From: Plantactinospora soyae
Lineage (GTDB): Bacteria; Actinomycetota; Actinomycetes; Mycobacteriales; Micromonosporaceae
Assembly: GCF_014874095.1 (NCBI RefSeq)
Contig: NZ_JADBEB010000001.1
Location: forward strand, 4,774,001-4,838,000
DNA length: 64,000 nucleotides
Direction of reading: 5' to 3'
Numbering within the stretch: the stretch's first letter is position 1; every line of letters starts with the position of its first letter. The translations under genes were made by a program, and so were the position numbers. The notes beneath the pieces are model-generated. The model was not told the DNA's origin. It did no database searches and saw nothing but the letters and a program-made list of their open reading frames with translations. This document shows, one piece after another, positions 37,230 through 45,085 of the stretch.

Positions 37230-38438
37230 TCACAGGTCGTCGACGTGGGTCAGCCCGACGATGATCGACAACAGCACGGACTGCACCCCGACCACGATGA
37301 GTCCGACACCCAGGATCGGCAGTCGCATGGTCTCGACCGCCTGGAGTTCGTCGAACCCGGCCGCGCCCCAGCTCCAGAGGGCGTACCCGAAACAGCCGAG
37401 CCCGGCGAGGACCACCAGCGCGCCGATGCTGACGCCCCGGCGTACCGCGAAGTTGCCGATCCGCATCTCCATCCGGTTGTCGGCGGGTAACAGCCCGGAC
37501 TGTGTCGCATGGGCGTGGACCACGACGGCGAGGGCGACCGCCTGTACTCCGATGCTCACCCCGGTGGCCGCCGCGAGCATCGTGTGCAGGTCGAACGCCA
37601 GCCCGCCGACGCGCTGCGGACCGGCGAGCAGCCAGGCCAGCACCAGGATGCCGCCGATGAGCAGCGCGAGACCCGGGTACAGCAGCATCCAGCGGGGGCT
37701 GAGCGCGAGCAGGAACCGCAGGTGCCGCCAGCCGTCCCGCCAGGTACGCAGGTGCGGTGCCCGGGTCCGGCCGTCCGGGGCGAGGGTGGTGGGGACCTCG
37801 TCGATGGTCAGTTGGGCCAGGGCGGCCCGGGCGACCATTTCGCTGGCGAACTCCATGCCGGAGGTCCGCAGCGACAGGTCGAGGATGCGGTCCCGACGGA
37901 ATCCGCGCATCCCGCAGTGGAAGTCGCCGATCGGCACCCGGAAGAACGTCCGACCGAGGAACGACAGCACCGGGTTGCCCAGGAAGCGGTGCAGGGCGGG
38001 CATGGCCCCGCGCTGGATGCCGCCCTTGAACCGGTTGCCCATCACCAGGTCCGCGCCGGTGCGCAGCCGGTCCAGGAAGGGGCCGAGGTCGTGCAGCGCG
38101 TAGCTGTCGTCGGCATCCGCCATGATCACGTACTGCCCGCGCGCGGCGGTGATGCCGGTTCGCAGCGCGGCGCCGTAACCGCGTCGCTCGCAGTGGATGA
38201 GGCGGGCGCCCTCGGCGATCGCGATCTCCTGGGACCCGTCGGTCGACCCGTTGTCGGAGACGATGACCTCGCCCCGGACGCCGAGCTCGGACATGCAGGT
38301 CAACGCCTTGCGAATGCAGACGGCAAGGGTCTCCGCCTCGTTGAGGCAGGGCATGACCACGGACAGTTCGACCTCGCCGACCTCGTCGTGCTCGGCGCCG
38401 GCCTGTTCGGGTACGTGGATGACCTGGTCAATCGTCAT
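37230..38438 (-). CDS. GT2 polyprenyl-phosphate sugar synthase-like glycosyltransferase
   Basis: A 402-residue protein. Its GT-A domain (about 25-235) reads LSVVMPCLNEAETLAVCIRKAL, VSDNGSTDGSQEIA, the DxD-type MADADDSY, and the GNRFKGGIQRGAMPALHRFLGNPVLSFLGRTFF segment typical of dolichyl/polyprenyl-phosphate sugar synthases. Four hydrophobic helices follow (about 255-400). It would transfer a sugar from a nucleotide donor to polyprenyl phosphate for use by GT-C enzymes outside the membrane, such as the divergent AftA-like gene. ATG 38438 is used; GTG 38453 is an alternative. It is divergent across a 532-base regulatory gap. Confidence 0.82.
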   Translation of the reverse strand: MTIDQVIHVPEQAGAEHDEVGEVELSVVMPCLNEAETLAVCIRKALTCMSELGVRGEVIVSDNGSTDGSQEIAIAEGARLIHCERRGYGAALRTGITAARGQYVIMADADDSYALHDLGPFLDRLRTGADLVMGNRFKGGIQRGAMPALHRFLGNPVLSFLGRTFFRVPIGDFHCGMRGFRRDRILDLSLRTSGMEFASEMVARAALAQLTIDEVPTTLAPDGRTRAPHLRTWRDGWRHLRFLLALSPRWMLLYPGLALLIGGILVLAWLLAGPQRVGGLAFDLHTMLAAATGVSIGVQAVALAVVVHAHATQSGLLPADNRMEMRIGNFAVRRGVSIGALVVLAGLGCFGYALWSWGAAGFDELQAVETMRLPILGVGLIVVGVQSVLLSIIVGLTHVDDL

Positions 38439-38970
38439 CGGATAATCCGCCACTCGTGATGATTGATCGCCGCGCGGTCAACTCCCGCAGCGTTCTCGGC
38501 TGAAACTCGGACTCGGTATTTCGGAGGGGATCCGCTGTCGACCAAGGAGTCTTGCCTCCTGCGGACATAACCGGGTGGGGTGAAGGTCCCAACGCGGCGA
38601 CAGGCTACACCAACAGTTGGTCACGCTGGGTACCTCGGCCAGCCCGGCCACCCGCCGGCAACCGCGCCGGCCTGCGGCTTCAGCGGCAATTGTCGGTTAC
38701 CTCTATCTCGGTCGGATCGGCCGGCTTAGGGCCGTCATCGGTTTGCGTGACCACTTTCACCGCACGCCAATCGCCTTCTGGCGATCTTCGAACGGCCTGA
38801 TCATGATCATCTTTGTTCGACCCAAAGCCGTTTACGTTGCACGGTTCTTTGGATTCCAACCGTTTGGACAGGAACGGATTCCGTTCAGTCAGGAGGCTGC
38901 TCGGCCGGTCCCGTACTCGTAAGGAATGTCCGCTAGGCTGGCCCGCGATTTCCAACGGGAGGACATAACG
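38439..38970. promoter_or_regulatory. Divergent regulatory region with clustered inverted repeats
   Basis: 532 bases without a convincing gene. The part at about 38740-38900 is clearly AT-richer than its surroundings. It contains the 12-bp palindrome TGATCATGATCA (38798-38809), a nested array TTGGA-T-TCCAA-CCGT-TTGGA (38849-38868), and GAACGGA-T-TCCGTTC (38872-38886). The AftA-like start follows with GGGAGGA at seven bases. The array looks like operator sites for one or more regulators acting on the divergent glycosyltransferase genes. Confidence 0.5.
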
Positions 38971-40893
38971 GTGACGACTGCGCCGGAGATTGCCCAGGTC
39001 GAACCAACCCGGGAGGCGCCACCACGGGTCGGCTTCGCCGCCCGGGCCCGAGCGGCGATGCCGACCGGGGCATCGCTGTGGGCGACGCTGACCTGGGCGG
39101 TGGGCTTCCCACTGGCCGTGCTCCTGGTAAAGCTGCTGGACGGCAATCCTCTCACCGGGCGAGGGTCGGTGGGACCGGTCGCCATCGGCATCATCGGCGG
39201 GGTCGTCCTGCTCGTGCTGGTGGTACGCAGGTACTCCGACGCCATCCTCGGCCTGGCGGCCGGGGGATACGCCGCCTGGTGCGGCCTGACCCTGGTCGCC
39301 TCCTACCACGGGACACCGTTCGGCGACTCCGGCCTGCGCGGCGACTCCGCCCGACTGGCCACAATGGCCACCCGGTTCAGCACCACCTGGCAGCCGGTGG
39401 ACGGGATCGTGCCGTCGGTGCCGGCCGAGTACCCACCGCTCTTCCCGTGGTTGCTCGGGCGGCTCTCGACGATCATCGACCGCCCGGCGTGGTCCCTGAT
39501 CGGGTACGGCGAGGCCGCCCTGATCTCGGCGGCGGTACTGTTCGCCTTCCTGCTCTGGCGGGGCATCGTTCCGACCCCGGTCGCCCTGGCGCTGGCGGTA
39601 CTGCCGCCCTGGGTGTTCGCCCAGCCCCGGAAGTCGTACGAGATCATCACCATCGCCGTCTTCGTGCCCTGGGTACTCCGGACCTTCACCAACCGGTCCC
39701 GCTCCGAGGGCGGGCTGCACTGGCTCAGCGCCGGAATCATCGGCGGACTGCTGGTCCAGACGTACCAGGGATATCTGCTCTTCGGCGTGCTCGGCATCCT
39801 GGCCATCATGGCCTTCACCTGGCACGGCGCTGCCGACCGGATGGCGTACCTGCGGCACGTGATCGGTGCCGGGCTGACCGCGTTCGTCGTGGCGTCCTGG
39901 TACCTGGTGCCGTATCTCTACGGCACCCTCGTCCTCGGTGGTAGCCGGGTCAACGACTACTTCATCTCGCCGGCCATCGTCGAGGATCCACTCGGCGTCT
40001 GGTTCCTGACCGGGCCCTTCGTCAACCCGCTCTACATGATCGAGCTCGTCGGCCTGCTCGGACTGGTCTGGTACTGGAAGACCCGGTGGTGGGCCCGCCC
40101 GATGCTGCTGCTGGTGGCGGGTGTCTACGTGTACCGGTGGGCGCTCGTGCTGATCTTCGTCAGCAACGGGCACACCCTCTACCTGCACTACACCACCCGG
40201 CTGATCGGCCTGGTGTTCGCCTCGGCAGGCATCCTGACCGTCATCGCGGCGGTGCCGGCGCTGGCCCGCCGGGTGACCACCCGATCCCTGCGCGGTGTCG
40301 GGGTGCTCAGCACGGCGGCGCTGCTGGTGGTCGCCGCGATGGCCGGGCTGGGCACCTGGATGCCCTGGCCCCGGGGGATCAACGACGTCAGCCGGCCGGT
40401 CGACAGCTACTCGCCGAACCTGGCCACGTACACCCACGCGGAGCCGCTGCCGAACGGGAAGCGGGCCAAGTACGCGCCGAAGGGTGTCACCGTCGCCTGG
40501 TTCCCGGCCGAGCCGATCCGCGAGGTCGTCGAGGGGACGCTCGGCGAAGGGGCCCGGCCCTCCACGCTCGCGTACGACGAGCGGATGTTCGCCTACTACC
40601 CGTGGAAGGGCTACGTCGCCGTGGAGCGGCTGGCCTCCAACACCTTCTCGCACTGGGACGAGCGGCACGCCGAACTCGTCCGGATCGCGGGAATCAAGGA
40701 CCCGGCCGAGTTCGCCCGCGCCTCGGCGGACACCGAGTACGGCGGCATCGACGTCTTCGTCCTGCGCCGCCGTGGAGCGGGTTGGATGTGGGGCGACGTG
40801 GTTTTCGACGCCGCGCAGTTCAGCCCGACCTACTGGCGGGTGGCCGACGACCTGCCCAGCAACACCGCGGTGGCGGTACGCCTGCCCGGCTGA
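38971..40893 (+). CDS. AftA-like membrane arabinofuranosyltransferase (GT-C)
   Basis: A 640-residue integral membrane protein with about eleven to thirteen helices and a soluble C-terminal domain of about 170 residues. The layout and the segments GDSGLRGDSARLATMA, VPAEYPPLFPWLLGRL and IDVFVLRR...FDAAQFSPTYWRVADDLPSNTAVAVRLPG resemble galactan 5-O-arabinofuranosyltransferase (AftA, GT85). That enzyme uses decaprenyl-phosphoarabinose to prime arabinan on galactan. The assignment is by pattern and not certain; another polyprenyl-sugar GT-C is possible. The GTG start has GGGAGGA seven bases upstream. A perfect palindromic terminator follows. Confidence 0.65.
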   Translation: MTTAPEIAQVEPTREAPPRVGFAARARAAMPTGASLWATLTWAVGFPLAVLLVKLLDGNPLTGRGSVGPVAIGIIGGVVLLVLVVRRYSDAILGLAAGGYAAWCGLTLVASYHGTPFGDSGLRGDSARLATMATRFSTTWQPVDGIVPSVPAEYPPLFPWLLGRLSTIIDRPAWSLIGYGEAALISAAVLFAFLLWRGIVPTPVALALAVLPPWVFAQPRKSYEIITIAVFVPWVLRTFTNRSRSEGGLHWLSAGIIGGLLVQTYQGYLLFGVLGILAIMAFTWHGAADRMAYLRHVIGAGLTAFVVASWYLVPYLYGTLVLGGSRVNDYFISPAIVEDPLGVWFLTGPFVNPLYMIELVGLLGLVWYWKTRWWARPMLLLVAGVYVYRWALVLIFVSNGHTLYLHYTTRLIGLVFASAGILTVIAAVPALARRVTTRSLRGVGVLSTAALLVVAAMAGLGTWMPWPRGINDVSRPVDSYSPNLATYTHAEPLPNGKRAKYAPKGVTVAWFPAEPIREVVEGTLGEGARPSTLAYDERMFAYYPWKGYVAVERLASNTFSHWDERHAELVRIAGIKDPAEFARASADTEYGGIDVFVLRRRGAGWMWGDVVFDAAQFSPTYWRVADDLPSNTAVAVRLPG

Positions 40894-40910
40894 CCGGACG
40901 CCCTCGGCAA

Positions 40911-40948
40911 CGGGGCGGGCGGTGTCGGATCCGACACCGCCCGCCCCG
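40911..40948. terminator. 38-bp perfect palindrome, bidirectional terminator
   Basis: CGGGGCGGGCGGTGTCGGA is followed immediately by its exact reverse complement, giving 19-bp arms with no forced loop. It lies between convergent genes whose ends are at 40893 and 40951. Confidence 0.75.
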
Positions 40949-40950
40949 GT

Positions 40951-41796
40951 TCAGTCCCGCTTGCGGGGGGCCGGCAGAAGTTGGCCGAACTGCTGCCGGG
41001 CCCAGCGGCGCAGCGCGGGCCGCTTGCCGGCGGCCGGCGCGGTCGCCGCGGGGATCGGTGTGGCGAGATCCTTCCGGGGCGTCCGGACCCGGGGCGGGCC
41101 GCCCGGCTTCTGCACCCGGAACGAGAACTGTCCGCAGAACTGCAACTTGCGCAGGTTGACCAGGGCGGCCCGGCGGCGGGTCGTGACGCCCCACTCGTCG
41201 ATCTCCGTGTTCAGCGGTGAGCGCTTGAACCAGCTGCTGTGTTCGGGCCGCCGGCCGAACCACTGGCGATGCACCAGCGCGATCCCGTCGATACCGGGCC
41301 GCACCTCGGTGAGCGTCATGCCGGCGTCGGAGACGAGCACCTTGAAGCCGTAGATCGTGTAGTTCCACAGGCTCCAGGCGTGGTACGGCTCGAGCTGGGA
41401 GGTGCTGCCGATGAACAACCCGCCGGGCTGGAGCACCCGGGCTATCTCGCGCAGCAACGGCTCCGGATGGCGTACGTGCTCGAACACCTGGTTCGAATAG
41501 ATCAGCGGTATCGAGTTGTCGGCGAACGGCAGGTTCACGCCGTCGTAGAAGAGCACCTGCTCGCCCACGATGCCCTTGGCGTATCCGGACTGCAGGATGT
41601 CGACCCCGACCCACCGGACATCGGATCGCCACTTGCGGGCCAACAGCGCGGACGAGCCGTCGCCACACCCGAGGTCGACGACGAGCGGCGGCGAGTCCGG
41701 CCCGGTCAGCTCCTCTTCCAGGTAGTACTGCGAGTGCACCTGGCGGGAATGGTCATCGGGAATTTGCTCGGCCATCAATTGCCACAGCGTTGCCAC
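40951..41796 (-). CDS. Class I SAM-dependent methyltransferase
   Basis: A 281-residue protein with motif I VVDLGCGDGSSALLA (about 39-53), a following acidic VGVDI, and the post-motif YSNQVFEHVRHPEPLLREIARVLQPGG typical of Methyltransf_11 enzymes. It has an extra C-terminal stretch of about 100 residues rich in Arg, Pro and Lys. It probably O- or N-methylates a sugar or a polymer terminus in the envelope pathway. GTG 41796 is used; ATG 41775 is an alternative without a ribosome-binding site. It is the distal member of a leftward group (40.95-44.84 kb). Confidence 0.8.
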   Translation of the reverse strand: MATLWQLMAEQIPDDHSRQVHSQYYLEEELTGPDSPPLVVDLGCGDGSSALLARKWRSDVRWVGVDILQSGYAKGIVGEQVLFYDGVNLPFADNSIPLIYSNQVFEHVRHPEPLLREIARVLQPGGLFIGSTSQLEPYHAWSLWNYTIYGFKVLVSDAGMTLTEVRPGIDGIALVHRQWFGRRPEHSSWFKRSPLNTEIDEWGVTTRRRAALVNLRKLQFCGQFSFRVQKPGGPPRVRTPRKDLATPIPAATAPAAGKRPALRRWARQQFGQLLPAPRKRD

Positions 41797-41948
41797 GACA
41801 CCGTCCTAGCGATATCCGTCTATTTCCGGGTCCCCGACGGCTGACTGTCCGCTCAGATTTCCGGGGCGGGGAGCCCTGCGATCAACGAAGAGTAGCCGCT
41901 ACGACGGTGACGTGGTGAGTCCCACAGGAGGACAAGATTCACGACGTG

Positions 41949-41975
41949 CCGGCCGGGTCGGGTCGACCCGGCCGG
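41949..41975 (-). terminator. Hairpin after the 2-epimerase gene
   Basis: CCGGCCGGGTC and GACCCGGCCGG form 11-bp arms around a 5-base loop, 23 bases beyond the leftward epimerase stop. Confidence 0.6.
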
Positions 41976-41997
41976 AGGAAGCGTCGGTCGGGCGGGC

Positions 41998-43089
41998 TCA
42001 GGACGGCAGTCGCTCCTGGAGAACCTGCACCACCCGTACGGCGGCCTGACCGTCGCCGTACGGCGTGGTCCGCTCGGCGGCCGGCGCCGGGCGGGTGGCC
42101 GTTGCCGACCAGCCGTCGGGGCCCAACCGGCCCGGCTCGGGAACCAGCCGGTTCCAGTCGTCGACGAGCGTCTCCGGCCACTCCGTCTCGGGACGGAGCG
42201 TGGTGCAGGGCCGGCCGAGCAGGTAGGCCTCCTTCTGCAGCCCGCCGGAGTCGGTGACCACTCCGACGGAGCCCAGCACCGCGGCGACCATGGCCGCGTA
42301 CGGCAGCGGACGCCCGGCGTGCAGCGATCCCTGGTTCAGCTTGATGCCGTACTCCTCGGCCCGGGCGAGCAGCCGGGGATGGGCGAGCAGCGCCACCGGC
42401 AGGCTCAGTCCGGCCAGCGCCTCGACGAGCCCGGCCAACCGCTCCGGGTCGTCGGTGTTCTCCGCCCGGTGCAGCGTGGCGAGCAGGTACGGCGCGTCGG
42501 CGTCGATCCCCTCGGGCAGTACCGGGGTGGGGTGCTGGCCGGCGAGTACGCCGTCCCGGATCCGCAGGCAGACGTCCACCATCACGTCGCCGACCAGCAC
42601 GGCGCGGCCGGACAGTCCCTCGGCGGCGAGGTGCCGGATGGCCTCCTCGGTCGGCGCGAGCAGCAGGTCGGCGGCGTGGTCGGTGAGGATCCGGTTGTGC
42701 TCCTCGGGCATCCGCCGGTTGAAGGAGCGCAGGCCGGCCTCCAGATGGGCAACCGGGAGGTGCAGTTTGACCGCCGAGACCGCACCGGCGAGCGTCGAGT
42801 TGGTGTCGCCGTAGACCAGCACCCAGTCCGGCCGCTCGGCGGTGAAGACGGAGTCCAGGGCGGCGAGGATGTTGCCGGTCTGCACGCCGTGGCTGCCGGA
42901 GCCGACGCCGAGGTGCACGGCGGGGTCGGGTATTCCGAGGCCGGAGAAGAACACGTCGGAGAGGTCGGCGTCGTAGTGCTGTCCGGTATGCACGATTACG
43001 TGTTCGTGCTCGCTGTTCGCGAACGCTGCGGCGATCGGTGCGAGTTTGACCAGTTGGGGACGGGCCCCGACGACACTGACTACCTTCAC
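41998..43089 (-). CDS. wbpI: Non-hydrolysing UDP-GlcNAc 2-epimerase family, WbpI/WecB-like
   Basis: A 363-residue GT-B-fold epimerase. It opens VVSVVGARPQLVKLAPIAAAF and contains HTGQHYD, VYGDTNSTLAGA, the EAGLRSFNRRMPEEHNRILTDH segment with the catalytic acids, TLHRAENTDD, and VTDSGGLQKEAYLLGRPCTTLRPETEWPET. It inverts C-2 of UDP-GlcNAc or, in the Wbp pathway, of UDP-GlcNAc3NAcA to the manno form. The presence of WbpA, B, D and E types nearby favours the latter. GTG at 43089 has AGGAGAA eight bases upstream. It is transcribed leftward with the genes at 43311 and 44189. Confidence 0.88.
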   Translation of the reverse strand: MKVVSVVGARPQLVKLAPIAAAFANSEHEHVIVHTGQHYDADLSDVFFSGLGIPDPAVHLGVGSGSHGVQTGNILAALDSVFTAERPDWVLVYGDTNSTLAGAVSAVKLHLPVAHLEAGLRSFNRRMPEEHNRILTDHAADLLLAPTEEAIRHLAAEGLSGRAVLVGDVMVDVCLRIRDGVLAGQHPTPVLPEGIDADAPYLLATLHRAENTDDPERLAGLVEALAGLSLPVALLAHPRLLARAEEYGIKLNQGSLHAGRPLPYAAMVAAVLGSVGVVTDSGGLQKEAYLLGRPCTTLRPETEWPETLVDDWNRLVPEPGRLGPDGWSATATRPAPAAERTTPYGDGQAAVRVVQVLQERLPS

Positions 43090-43310
43090 TGCGGTCTTCT
43101 CCTGGCGTGTGGGATAAGGGGGTTTCGCCAGGTCACGAGCGTCGATGGTGCCCGTCGCCCGCACCGGACCGATGTTGTCCGCGGCCCCCTGGCGCCAACA
43201 CGATACGTCACCCGGCCGCCGGAACACGCTCCTCGACGGTCCGGAACGCCCCCTGGCCACCCGCAACGGTACCCGGCCCCTCGGCATGTCGCCCGGCGGT
43301 GCGCGGCGGC

Positions 43311-44141
43311 TCAGCCGTCGGCGTCCGGGCGGTGGGAACCGTCCGGGGAAGCGGCCCGGCCGTTCCGGCCCGACTGCGGAAACGGCCACATCCGGGGCAT
43401 CCGCCGGACGGCGTGCACCGGCCGGCGGATCCCCTCCGCCACCACGGCACCGATCTGGAAACTGAGCGACGACTCCAGGGCGGCGACCCGGGCCCGCGAC
43501 CGGGCGAGTTCGTCCTGAAGCGTCGGCAGCCGGGCGTCCCGGTCGGCCAGTTCCCGTTCCAGTTCGACCACCCGGCGGCGCAGCGGCCGCGAGACCAGGT
43601 CGAGGAAGACGTACTCGTTGGCCATCCGGAGCAGGGTGGGCAGCGCCTCGGCGGCCGGGACGTCCGGTTCGTCCCGGGCCCGGCCGCCCGGACCGACCAG
43701 GTACGACGGCACGGTCGCCAGCCGCTCCACCCGCTCGACGACGATCGCGCACTGCGCCCCGGGTACCGGAACGCGCTCCACCGGCGCCGCCGCCAGGATC
43801 TGGCAGCGGCCGTCCACCAGCGGCCCCAGCAGCCGGTGGTAGGGAAGCTCTCCGATCCGCCAGCCGAGCACCGCGATCAGCCGGGCGCCCGGACGCAGTT
43901 CCCGCAGCAGCGGTGCCAGCGCGTCGGGTTCGGCGTGTGCCGGCGCGGTGGGGCCGGGCGCGCAGAGCAGCAGCGTGCCCGCGCCGGGGCCGGACCTCGT
44001 CGCCTCGTCGAGCCCGGATCTGCTGTACCGCACCGATTCGGGCAGGCGCAGCGCCTCGCGCAGGTCGATCCGCTCGTCCGTCAGGTCGACGACGTGGTCC
44101 ACCCCGTCGAGGTGGGCGTGCAGCAGTTCGTGGATCCGCAT
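43311..44141 (-). CDS. Uncharacterised protein with C-terminal coiled coil
   Basis: A 276-residue protein. Residues about 1-165 look like an alpha/beta domain of methyltransferase-like size (VDHVVDLTDERIDLREALRLP, ARLIAVLGWRIGELPYHRLL), but no SAM motif I is visible. Residues about 185-235 (RRRVVELERELADRDARLPTLQDELARSRARVAALE) form a heptad-like coiled coil, and a basic tail follows. It starts 47 bases after the upstream methyltransferase, so it may be a partner or scaffold for it. No defined function can be offered. ATG at 44141 has GAAGGGACGAG upstream. Confidence 0.65.
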   Translation of the reverse strand: MRIHELLHAHLDGVDHVVDLTDERIDLREALRLPESVRYSRSGLDEATRSGPGAGTLLLCAPGPTAPAHAEPDALAPLLRELRPGARLIAVLGWRIGELPYHRLLGPLVDGRCQILAAAPVERVPVPGAQCAIVVERVERLATVPSYLVGPGGRARDEPDVPAAEALPTLLRMANEYVFLDLVSRPLRRRVVELERELADRDARLPTLQDELARSRARVAALESSLSFQIGAVVAEGIRRPVHAVRRMPRMWPFPQSGRNGRAASPDGSHRPDADG

Positions 44142-44188
44142 GACCGTGTCTCGTCCCTTCGTCGGGGGATGACCGCCGAGGTGGCCGC

Positions 44189-44839
44189 TCAGGCGGTACG
44201 GGTGAAGACGTAGAAGCCGATCGGACTGCCCCGGAACCCGTACGGCCGCCAGGCGTCGAACCGCAGGCCGCACTCCGCCAGCAGCGGCAGGTAGCGATCG
44301 CGGCCCCGGACCAACTGGTAGTTGCCGTACACCCGGTCGCCGTCGGCGCCCCAGTCGGAGACGACCAGGCGGCCGCCCAGCCGGACCAGCGAGGCCAGGT
44401 TCCGCAGTGACCGTTCCCATTCGTGGTGGTCGAGGACGTGGAAGACCACGTCGATCGCGAGCACCACGTCGTAGAGCCACGGGCTGCGCCAGCCGGCGAG
44501 CGTCGAGGAGAAGTAGCGGGGGCCGCCACCCTGGGCCCGGCAGTCCGCCAGCGCGGTCGGGCTCGGGTCGATGCCGTCGACCAGGTGCCCGAACCGGGCC
44601 AGGGCCCGGCTGAACCAGCCCTTGCCACAGCCGGCGTCCAACAGGAACAGCGGCGCGACCGGGCTGGAGTGCTGCCCGACGACGTCGAGCAGGATGCCGA
44701 GCCGCAGGGTGTAGAACATCTGGTTGGTGGCTTCGTCGTACGTCACGTCGCCGCCGGACCGCAGGGCACCCTCCCGCTGGTGCCGGGTGTCCCAGTAGGC
44801 GACGGCCTCCTCGGTGGTGAGCATTTCACCCACGATCAC
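44189..44839 (-). CDS. Class I SAM-dependent methyltransferase
   Basis: A 216-residue protein with motif I FLLDAGCGKGWFSRALARFG, a VDGIDPSP second strand, and the later VVLAIDVVFHVLDHHEWERSLRNLASLVRLGGRLVVSDW. Length and pattern fit small-molecule or sugar methyltransferases. GTG codons at 44842, 44839 and 44833 and ATG 44824 compete as starts; 44839 has AAGGAG at four bases and 44833 has it at ten. It is the first gene of the leftward group that includes the coiled-coil protein and the 2-epimerase, so methylation of the polymer's uronic acid or terminus is a possibility. Confidence 0.8.
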   Translation of the reverse strand: MIVGEMLTTEEAVAYWDTRHQREGALRSGGDVTYDEATNQMFYTLRLGILLDVVGQHSSPVAPLFLLDAGCGKGWFSRALARFGHLVDGIDPSPTALADCRAQGGGPRYFSSTLAGWRSPWLYDVVLAIDVVFHVLDHHEWERSLRNLASLVRLGGRLVVSDWGADGDRVYGNYQLVRGRDRYLPLLAECGLRFDAWRPYGFRGSPIGFYVFTRTA

Positions 44840-44944
44840 CACCCTCCTTCCAGAAATGGGAGGATAGGGCCGGTGTGGTAGAAAACCGGCGTAACTGAAC
44901 AGGTGACGTTACCAGGGATCGCCGAGATGTCCGTTCGGAGCGCC

Positions 44945-44961
44945 GTTGCCGTACACTCGCC
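44945..44961 (+). promoter_or_regulatory. 17-bp element shared with 47009, promoter-like
   Basis: GTTGCCGTACACTCGCC is identical at 47009-47025. Each includes TACACT, a good TANNNT -10, and each precedes a glycosyltransferase transcription unit (starts 45086 and 47144). It is likely a shared promoter or regulator site. Confidence 0.45.
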
Positions 44962-45085
44962 GGGGCCTTCGGCGGAAGGCGGTCCCGGCCGTTTCCGGCG
45001 GCACCGACCCGCCACCTCGGTCCGGGGCGACAACGCCGTCCAGCGACTCGCGGGCCAGCCCGACGACCAGGACGAGGAGAATTCG

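Noticed and set aside
38617-38922. 101-codon ORF before the AftA-like gene
   Set aside because: It has no ribosome-binding site, an unstructured composition, and it overlaps the inverted-repeat cluster.
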